Assembly: GCA_945877525.1 (NCBI GenBank)
Contig: CAMDVP010000113.1
Coordinates: forward strand, 1 to 9,352
DNA from: an uncultured Clostridia bacterium
GTDB taxonomy: Bacteria > Bacillota > Clostridia > Christensenellales > Aristaeellaceae
Direction: 5' to 3'
DNA: 9,352 nucleotides
A program made the translations under genes and the position numbers. Below the pieces are notes generated by a model. That model saw only the letters and a program-made list of their open reading frames with translations, was not told the origin of the DNA and ran no database searches. Shown piece by piece: positions 4,303-9,352 of the stretch (within the stretch, counting starts at the first letter, position 1; each line of letters starts with the position of its first letter).

Positions 4303-6390
4303 ATGATAAAGACCTGGCCCATCGAGCATCTGGATTGCCCCAACTGCGCTGCCAAGCTGGAGAGCGCCCTGCAAAAGCTCCCCGGTGTGGAAAGTGCCAG
4401 CGTCAACTTCACCGGCGGCACCGTGACCATCGCCGCCCCTGATGACCGCATGACCGAGGTCACCCGCGCCATGATCGAAACCGCCGCTCAGGTGGAGCCT
4501 GACGCCCGCATCCTGCTGGACGAGGCGCCCCGCCACAGCCACGGCCATGGACATGATCACAACCACGACCATGGCGAAGCCGGGCCTGCCCTGCTGTGGC
4601 GCGTGGCTGCCGCAGGCGTGCTGCTGGCCGGCGGTCTGGCCACAGGGGGTACGGTCAGCCTGCTGCTTTTCCTCGCCGCGTATATCACCGCCGGGTGGGA
4701 TATTCTGCTCGCCTCCGCCAAAAACATCGCCCGGGGTGAGATCTTCGACGAGAACTTTCTCATGTCCGTGGCTTCCATCGGCGCCATGTGCGTGGGCGAA
4801 TACGCCGAGGGCGTGCTGGTCATCGTGCTGTATCAGATTGGCGAATGGTTCCAGGCCCGGGCCGTGGGCAAAAGCCACGCATCCATCACCGCGCTGATGG
4901 ACATCCGTCCCGACCACGCCAACCTTCTTTGCAACGGGCAGCCCCGGCAGGTATCCCCCGAGGAGGTGCACACCGGCGACCTGATTCTTGTCCGCCCCGG
5001 CGAAAAGGTGCCCCTGGACGGCGTGATTATTGAAGGAAGCACCAGCCTGAACACTGTGGCGCTCACGGGCGAATCCCTTCCCCGGGACGCTTCCGCGGGC
5101 GACAGCGTGCTCAGCGGCAGCGTAAACCTTTCCGGGCTGATCACCCTGCAGGTCACCAGCGAATATGCCGAATCCACCGTGTCAAAAATCCTGCGCCTGG
5201 TAGAATCCTCCGGCGACAGGAAGGCCCGGGCGGAGCAGTTCATCACCCGCTTTGCCCGAATCTACACGCCGGCGGTCTGCGCATGCGCGGTGCTGCTGGC
5301 CGTGATTCCATCTCTTTTCGATGGACAGTGGTCCCAGTGGATTCACCGGGCGCTGACCTTTCTGGTGATCTCCTGCCCCTGCGCGCTGGTGATTTCCGTG
5401 CCGCTGACCTTCTTCAGCGGCATCGGTGGCGCGTCCCGCAAGGGCGTGCTGGTCAAGGGCGCCAACGACCTGGAAACCCTTGCACGGCTTGACACCGTGG
5501 TGTTTGACAAAACCGGAACCCTGACCCGGGGCGTATTCACCGTAACAGCGCTGAAGCCCCAGGGCTGCACAGAGGAGATGCTGCTGGAAACCGCCGCCCT
5601 GGCGGAGAGCAGCTCCGGCCATCCCATCGCCCGCTCCATTCTCAGCGCCTACGGGCGTGAGATTGATCAGCGGCGGGTAACCCATGTGGAGGAAACCGCC
5701 GGCCACGGCCTGCGGGCCACGGTGGACGGGCGGACGGTTGTTGCCGGAAACTCCCGGCTGATGGAATCTCTGGGCATTGCCGTGCCCCGGGAGGATTCCG
5801 ATGGTACAGTGGTGTATGTGGCCGCAGACGGAGCGTATATGGGCTGCATCGTCATCTCCGACGTGGTGAAGCCCACTTCCAAGAAAGCCATGGAGGAGCT
5901 GAAGCAGGCCGGGGTCAGCCGTCTTGTCATGCTCACCGGCGACAGGCGTCACGCCGCCGACGTCATTGCCCGGCAGCTGGGCCTGACCAAGGTTCACGCC
6001 GAGCTTCTCCCCGCAGACAAGGTGCAGCGTCTGGAAGGGCTGCTGGGTGACGATCACACCGTGGCCTTTGTAGGTGACGGCATTAACGACGCCCCGGTGC
6101 TTCGCCGGGCAGATCTTGGGTTGGCCATGGGTGGCGTAGGCTCTGATGCAGCCATCGAGGCGGCGGACGTGGTGCTCATGGACGACGATCCCTGCAAGCT
6201 GCCCCTGGCCATCCGCATTGCCCGCAAAACCCTGCGGATTGTCCGACAGAACATCGCCTTCTCCCTCGGGATCAAGGCGGTGGTAATGGTGCTGGGCGCG
6301 CTGGGATACGCGGGCATGGGCCTTGCGGTGTTTGCCGATGTGGGCGTGGCGCTGCTGGCCATCCTGAACGCCATGCGGGCCATGAAGTAA
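4303..6390 (+). CDS. cadA: P1B-2-type Zn2+/Cd2+/Pb2+-exporting ATPase (ZntA/CadA family)
   Basis: This 695-residue P-type ATPase exports divalent soft metals from the cytosol. The N-terminal heavy-metal domain has LDCPNC (Cys12, Cys15), followed by a His-rich linker at residues 78-90 (seven His alternating with other residues). Then come TGES (255-258) in the actuator domain, the ion-binding SCPCALVIS with Cys358-Pro-Cys360, the phosphorylated Asp402 in DKTGTLT, SGHP with His440 in the nucleotide domain, and the GDGINDAP hinge (591-598). The last helix has FADVGVALLAILNAMR; Asp679 in this Asp-x-Gly motif marks the Zn/Cd/Pb subgroup and separates it from copper pumps. AAAGGAG at 4286-4292 precedes the ATG by 10 nt. 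An in-frame TTG at 4228 was rejected because it is the promoter's -35. A terminator follows. The exact metal preference is not decided. Confidence 0.95.
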   Translation: MIKTWPIEHLDCPNCAAKLESALQKLPGVESASVNFTGGTVTIAAPDDRMTEVTRAMIETAAQVEPDARILLDEAPRHSHGHGHDHNHDHGEAGPALLWRVAAAGVLLAGGLATGGTVSLLLFLAAYITAGWDILLASAKNIARGEIFDENFLMSVASIGAMCVGEYAEGVLVIVLYQIGEWFQARAVGKSHASITALMDIRPDHANLLCNGQPRQVSPEEVHTGDLILVRPGEKVPLDGVIIEGSTSLNTVALTGESLPRDASAGDSVLSGSVNLSGLITLQVTSEYAESTVSKILRLVESSGDRKARAEQFITRFARIYTPAVCACAVLLAVIPSLFDGQWSQWIHRALTFLVISCPCALVISVPLTFFSGIGGASRKGVLVKGANDLETLARLDTVVFDKTGTLTRGVFTVTALKPQGCTEEMLLETAALAESSSGHPIARSILSAYGREIDQRRVTHVEETAGHGLRATVDGRTVVAGNSRLMESLGIAVPREDSDGTVVYVAADGAYMGCIVISDVVKPTSKKAMEELKQAGVSRLVMLTGDRRHAADVIARQLGLTKVHAELLPADKVQRLEGLLGDDHTVAFVGDGINDAPVLRRADLGLAMGGVGSDAAIEAADVVLMDDDPCKLPLAIRIARKTLRIVRQNIAFSLGIKAVVMVLGALGYAGMGLAVFADVGVALLAILNAMRAMK

Positions 6391-6399
6391 GGAACATCT

Positions 6400-6436
6400 G
6401 CGTCCGGGAAGGCTTTATTCTTCCCGGACGCTTTTT
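6400..6436 (+). terminator. Rho-independent terminator after the metal ATPase
   Basis: GCGTCCGGGAAG (6400-6411) and CTTCCCGGACGC (6420-6431) form a perfect 12-bp stem with an 8-nt loop, followed directly by five T. It lies 9 bp after the ATPase stop and isolates that gene from the next one. Confidence 0.93.
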
Positions 6437-6446
6437 CATGGGCCAG

Positions 6447-6474
6447 TTGACTTTTCCTCCGTTTCTGATATGCT
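6447..6474 (+). promoter_or_regulatory. Promoter of the CDP-alcohol phosphatidyltransferase gene
   Basis: TTGACT (6447-6452), a 16-bp spacer and TATGCT (6469-6474) preceded by TGA make an extended -10 vegetative promoter. It lies just after the upstream terminator, so the next gene is its own transcription unit. Confidence 0.65.
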
Positions 6475-6519
6475 GTATGAAGTGTACAAACCAGCATCTT
6501 GCAAAGGAAGGGAACCCCC

Positions 6520-7014
6520 ATGGCCAATCTGCTGACGGGCTGCCGCATGCTGTGCAGCATGCTGATGCTGCTTTTTCCCGTACCCTCCCCATGGTTTGCA
6601 GCCATGTATCTGCTTGGCGGCCTGACCGACATGCTGGACGGCTTCCTTGCGCGCAAAACGCATACGGCCAGCCGTCTGGGCGCAAGGCTGGATACCGCGG
6701 CGGATCTTTTTTTCGCCGCAGCTGCCCTGATCAGGCTGGGGCCCGTTGTTTTGCTTCCGGCCTGGGTGTGGGTCTGGACGGCTGTGATTGCTGTCGTCAA
6801 AATCATCAACGTGGTTTCCGGGCTGATCTGCCGCAGGGCCCTCGTCGCCGTACATTCCGTGATGAACAAGGTTGCGGGATTGCTCCTTTTCCTTTTTCCT
6901 TTGTCGTGGTATCTCATGGATGTACGCTGCAGCGCCGCCATTGTTTGTGCCGTCGCCACCTTTGCGTCCATCCAGGAAGGACACTATATCCGCACCGGAC
7001 GGAATATCGAATGA
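6520..7014 (+). CDS. CDP-alcohol phosphatidyltransferase family protein
   Basis: Members of this family are membrane enzymes that move a phosphatidyl group from CDP-diacylglycerol (or a related CDP-alcohol) to an alcohol such as glycerol 3-phosphate, releasing CMP. The full active-site motif is present: Asp37-x2-Asp40-Gly41-x2-Ala44-Arg45, eight residues, Gly54, then Asp58 and Asp62, with no substitution. The rest of the 164-residue protein is hydrophobic, with several membrane helices. It is a little shorter than typical PgsA (about 180 residues) and has no phospholipid genes next to it, so the acceptor alcohol is unknown: a PgsA paralogue or another family member are both possible. The ATG at 6520 follows AAAGGAAG (6503-6510); an in-frame TTG at 6499 has no SD. 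It has its own promoter and converges on bioY. Confidence 0.88.
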   Translation: MANLLTGCRMLCSMLMLLFPVPSPWFAAMYLLGGLTDMLDGFLARKTHTASRLGARLDTAADLFFAAAALIRLGPVVLLPAWVWVWTAVIAVVKIINVVSGLICRRALVAVHSVMNKVAGLLLFLFPLSWYLMDVRCSAAIVCAVATFASIQEGHYIRTGRNIE

Positions 7015-7072
7015 TCTGTCCGCAGAAAGCCGGCCCGGGTGACCACACTGTATCCGCTATCTTCACAACGAA

Positions 7073-7108
7073 GAATCCCCTGCATGCAACAGGTCATGCA
7101 GGGGATTC
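7073..7108. terminator. Hairpin between convergent genes, likely bidirectional terminator
   Basis: GAATCCCCTGCATG (7073-7086) and its exact complement (7095-7108) form a perfect 14-bp stem with an 8-nt loop. It lies between the phosphatidyltransferase stop and the bioY stop. T-runs on either side are poor (CTTGCTT to the right), so termination efficiency is uncertain, but its position suits a shared terminator. Confidence 0.65.
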
Positions 7109-7138
7109 CTTGCTTCCGGCATTATGCCGCCATAAGGC

Positions 7139-7660
7139 TTACCATTTGCTGACGATGGGCTTCAGCCGTCCGCCCAGATAGGCCGCCAGGGCGATCTTCG
7201 CCGCATCACCGGGCAGGAAGGGGAATACGCACCATGTCAGGCTGGCCCACAGCGGCGTGCCCTTGGTGACCATAAACCATACCGTGCCGATCACATAGCA
7301 CACCACCACGCCCACCACCATGGACAAACACCGCCACCAGAAGCCGCCCTTGCGCTCCATCATCCATGCGGCAATGAACGCGCAGGGCACAAACCCGACA
7401 ATATAGCCGCCTGTCGCGCCCATCAGCACCCCGGTGCCGCCGCTGAAGCCCGAAAACACCGGCAGGCCGATCAGCCCCATCAGCACATAGACCAGCGTGC
7501 TCACCGTGGCATACCGCTTGTCCATCAGCACGGCACACAGGAGGATCGGCAAAAGGGTCAGGGTAATCGGCACCGGGCCGATGGGCAGGGAGATCTGGGC
7601 GCATACCGCCGTCAGCGCCGCGAACAGCGCGCACAGCGTCATCTTTTTGATTGGCATCAT
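7139..7660 (-). CDS. bioY: BioY, biotin-binding S component of an ECF transporter
   Basis: BioY is the membrane substrate-binding subunit of the biotin energy-coupling-factor transporter. With no ATPase or T-subunit gene beside it, it presumably uses a shared ECF module encoded elsewhere. The 173-residue protein has about six hydrophobic segments and the family's landmarks: ISLPIGPVPIT (23-33), GLPVFSGFSGG (65-75), GATGGYIVGF (81-90) and the C-terminal FLPGDAAKIALAAYLGG (from residue 148), whose Asp152 and Lys155 match a conserved biotin-contacting pair. Two tandem ATGs exist (7660-7658 and 7657-7655). GGAGGT at 7666-7671 lies 5 or 8 nt upstream, so the second, giving 172 residues, may be preferred. 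It diverges from a flippase gene and has a consensus promoter, with no recognisable BirA operator. Confidence 0.94.
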   Translation of the reverse strand: MMPIKKMTLCALFAALTAVCAQISLPIGPVPITLTLLPILLCAVLMDKRYATVSTLVYVLMGLIGLPVFSGFSGGTGVLMGATGGYIVGFVPCAFIAAWMMERKGGFWWRCLSMVVGVVVCYVIGTVWFMVTKGTPLWASLTWCVFPFLPGDAAKIALAAYLGGRLKPIVSKW

Positions 7661-7693
7661 TTCCCACCTCCAAAAAAACGCTTTCGGTTCCGT

Positions 7694-7722
7694 ATTATAA
7701 AAAAGCGGCGAACCTCTGTCAA
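7694..7722 (-). promoter_or_regulatory. Consensus vegetative promoter of bioY
   Basis: Read on the minus strand, TTGACA (7722-7717), 17 bp and TATAAT (7699-7694) match both hexamers perfectly at ideal spacing. Transcription would start near 7687, about 27 nt before the start codon. No TTGTTAAC-type BirA half-sites are visible around it. Confidence 0.85.
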
Positions 7723-7782
7723 GAAGGAAGGCCGGGAAAAAGGTCGAATAAACACAGGAAGAACATCGAGAGGAGTTTGCCT

Positions 7783-9219
7783 GTGAGCACCCGCAAGAAC
7801 GCCCTGTACAACGTGGCCTACCGCGTGTTTTCCGTGCTGCTGCCCCTTGTCACCGCACCCTATCTGTCCCGCACGGTGGGCCCGGAGGGCGTGGGGCTGT
7901 ACAGCTATGCCTGGTCCATCAGCTATGTGTTTGTGCTGGTGGGCATGCTGGGGTTGGAGAATTACGGCGTGCGCGCCATCGCCCGCGCCCGGGACGATCA
8001 GAGCGCCCTCAACCGCACCTTTTCCGAAATCTGGCTGATGCAGCTGTGCGTGGCGGGGCTGACGCTGCTTGCGTGGCTTGGCTATGTGGCCTTTGTGGCG
8101 GACAGGGAGAAGCTGATTGCCCTGCATCTGACCATGATGTCTGTCAGCTGCCTGGTAAACCTGGACTGGTGCCTGATGGGGCTGGACCAGTTCCGTCCCA
8201 TCGCGCTGAAGAACACTGCCGTTAAGCTTCTGGCGGCAGGAGCGGTGTTTCTGTTTGTGCGAGGGCCGGAGGATCTGTGGGTATACGCCTTCGTATGGTC
8301 GCTGGCCACGCTCCTGGGGTGCCTGAGCTGCTGGACCACCCTACGGGGAAAAGTGCGCCGGGTGCCGGTTTCCCTCCGCGCGGCCATGAAGCACTTCCCG
8401 CCCTGCGCGCTGCTGTTCGTTTCCGTGCTGGCAGTGAATGTGTTCCGTACCATGGACAAGGTCATGGTGGGCGCTCTCAGTTCCATGGAGCAGAACGGCC
8501 TGTATGAAAACGCCGAGAAAATCATCTACTGCCTCAGCGGCTTTATCTCCGCCATCGGCACGGTGATGCTTCCCAAGGTCTCCGGTATGCTCAAGCGCGG
8601 CGAAACCGAGCGGGTGCGCCGACACATCGACCTGTCCATGCAGCTGGTACTGTGCATGGTATGCGCCCTGGCCTTTGGGGTCGCCGCTGTGGCGCGGGAC
8701 TTCGCGCCCCTGTTCTTCGGGCAGAGCTTCGCCGTTTCAGGCGAATTGATGATTCCCCTGGCCTTCACGCTCATTGCCATCGGCTTTGCCAATGTAATCC
8801 GTACCCAATGGATTCTCCCCAACGGGCAGGACACCATTTTCGTCAAAAGCGTCAGCGTAGGAGCGGTCATCAACCTTCTGTCCAACGCCCTGCTGATTCC
8901 TTCCATGGGCGCAAGGGGCGCGGTGGCGGGCACGCTGCTGGCGGAATTTGCCGTGCCTGTGGTGCAGTGGAGCATCCTGCGGCGCGCCCTGCCCTACGGG
9001 CGCTATGTACGGCACCTGGCCGTCTATTCGCTGCTGGGGCTGGTGATGCTGCTTGCCGTGCGCCTGACCGCGCGCCTGCTTCCCTTTGCCGGCTGGGCGG
9101 GGCTTGCATTTCAGGTGGCGGTGGGGGCTGCGGTGTATGGCGCGCTGTGCCTAACGATGTGGCGTCTGACAAAAAACGCGGCCATTCTACGCCTTTTGCC
9201 CGGCAGGAAAAAATCATAA
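7783..9219 (+). CDS. Polysaccharide/oligosaccharide flippase (RfbX/Wzx-like, PST family)
   Basis: This 478-residue polytopic membrane protein belongs to the flippases that move lipid-linked glycans across the cytoplasmic membrane for capsule, exopolysaccharide or wall glycan export. The N-terminus shows the typical pattern: a short polar start, then YNVAYRVFSVLLPLVTAPYL, SRTVGPEGVGLYS (29-41) and GLENYGVRAIARARDD. It continues with repeated hydrophobic helices to a basic tail. The GTG start at 7783 is chosen because AGGAG (7771-7775) lies 7 nt upstream. The frame extends further upstream, but that would overlap bioY's start and promoter. It diverges from bioY and is followed after 54 bp by a lipoprotein gene in the same direction, so they may be co-transcribed. 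No glycosyltransferases are visible, so the substrate is unknown. SpoVB/MurJ-type function is less likely on sequence style. Confidence 0.88.
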   Translation: MSTRKNALYNVAYRVFSVLLPLVTAPYLSRTVGPEGVGLYSYAWSISYVFVLVGMLGLENYGVRAIARARDDQSALNRTFSEIWLMQLCVAGLTLLAWLGYVAFVADREKLIALHLTMMSVSCLVNLDWCLMGLDQFRPIALKNTAVKLLAAGAVFLFVRGPEDLWVYAFVWSLATLLGCLSCWTTLRGKVRRVPVSLRAAMKHFPPCALLFVSVLAVNVFRTMDKVMVGALSSMEQNGLYENAEKIIYCLSGFISAIGTVMLPKVSGMLKRGETERVRRHIDLSMQLVLCMVCALAFGVAAVARDFAPLFFGQSFAVSGELMIPLAFTLIAIGFANVIRTQWILPNGQDTIFVKSVSVGAVINLLSNALLIPSMGARGAVAGTLLAEFAVPVVQWSILRRALPYGRYVRHLAVYSLLGLVMLLAVRLTARLLPFAGWAGLAFQVAVGAAVYGALCLTMWRLTKNAAILRLLPGRKKS

Positions 9220-9273
9220 ACCGGCGCTTTTCCGGCAAGGCTATCCGCTGAAAAGAAACGGAGGTTTTGCCGG

Positions 9274-9352
9274 ATGAAACGCTTGCTGTCGCTGCTGCTT
9301 CTTTTGTCCCTGTGCCTGACGCTGTGCGGCTGCACCCTTTCCAACAGGGACT
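9274..9352 (+). CDS. N-terminus of a predicted lipoprotein, cut by the window end
   Basis: Twenty-six residues are visible: a short basic start (Met-Lys-Arg), a Leu-rich hydrophobic stretch and a lipobox LCGC (residues 17-20), with Cys20 as the predicted lipidated residue, then TLSNRD. This indicates export and attachment to the outer face of the cytoplasmic membrane. GGAGGT at 9260-9265 lies 8 nt before the ATG. It follows the flippase by 54 bp on the same strand. Nothing can be said about function, because the mature domain is outside the window. Confidence 0.8.
   Translation, partial: MKRLLSLLLLLSLCLTLCGCTLSNRD

Noticed and set aside
3778..4971. Minus-strand ORF of 397 codons across the MFS/ATPase divergent region
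   Set aside because: It runs through both promoters and the real MFS start, and its His/Gly-rich part is the complement of the ATPase.
6054..6971. Minus-strand ORF of 305 codons opposite the ATPase end and the phosphatidyltransferase
   Set aside because: It crosses a strong terminator and a promoter on the plus strand, and its Ser/Thr/Arg-rich translation matches no family.
7651..7782. Upstream extension of the flippase frame
   Set aside because: It would overlap bioY's start, SD and promoter and adds a non-family N-terminus. GTG at 7783 has AGGAG at good spacing.
1..9352. CRISPR arrays, tRNA or rRNA genes, transposases, prophage genes or a new defence system
   Set aside because: No regularly spaced direct repeats, clover-leaf sequences or transposase/phage-like proteins were seen. 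All sizeable coding regions belong to known families.

Overview
This GC-rich window reads as the chromosome of an endospore-forming member of the Bacillota, most likely class Clostridia. The main evidence is a recognisable spoIIGA-sigE-sigG cluster, which is confined to endospore formers, together with strong Shine-Dalgarno (SD) sequences and Gram-positive style genes: a NdoA-like MazF, a solitary BioY and a lipobox-bearing lipoprotein. The genus cannot be named from the sequence alone.

Layout. At 1-227 (minus) lies the 5' part of a MazF/NdoA-type mRNA interferase, with no antitoxin gene beside it on its upstream side. A 204-bp divergent control region (228-431) separates it from spoIIGA (432-1220) and sigE (1217-1942). 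These two are translationally coupled by an ATGA overlap and followed by a terminator. sigG (2116-2898) has its own promoter, which looks like a forespore sigma-G/sigma-F promoter. A long perfect palindrome closes the convergent gap between sigG and a minus-strand MFS transporter (2943-4139). The MFS gene diverges from a P1B-2 zinc/cadmium/lead-exporting ATPase (4303-6390). The ATPase promoter matches consensus closely and carries two dyads, one of them resembling an ArsR/SmtB metalloregulator operator. A terminator and a fresh promoter precede a small CDP-alcohol phosphatidyltransferase (6520-7014). A hairpin shared by convergent genes separates it from bioY (minus, 7139-7660). Divergent from bioY are a polysaccharide flippase (7783-9219) and the start of a lipoprotein gene (9274 to the window end).

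How the genes work together. SpoIIGA is the membrane aspartic protease that matures pro-sigma-E in the mother cell, and sigma-G runs the late forespore programme, so 432-2898 is a developmental module. The genes to its right appear to be separate housekeeping or envelope units: metal efflux, small-molecule transport, phospholipid synthesis, biotin uptake and glycan export. Each has its own promoter or terminator where one could be found.

I did not find a clearly new system. The points most worth a second look are the apparently antitoxin-less mazF sharing a control region and a 20-bp palindrome with the sporulation operon, the long palindrome at 2903-2946 that resembles a dispersed repeat, and the two-dyad promoter of the metal ATPase.
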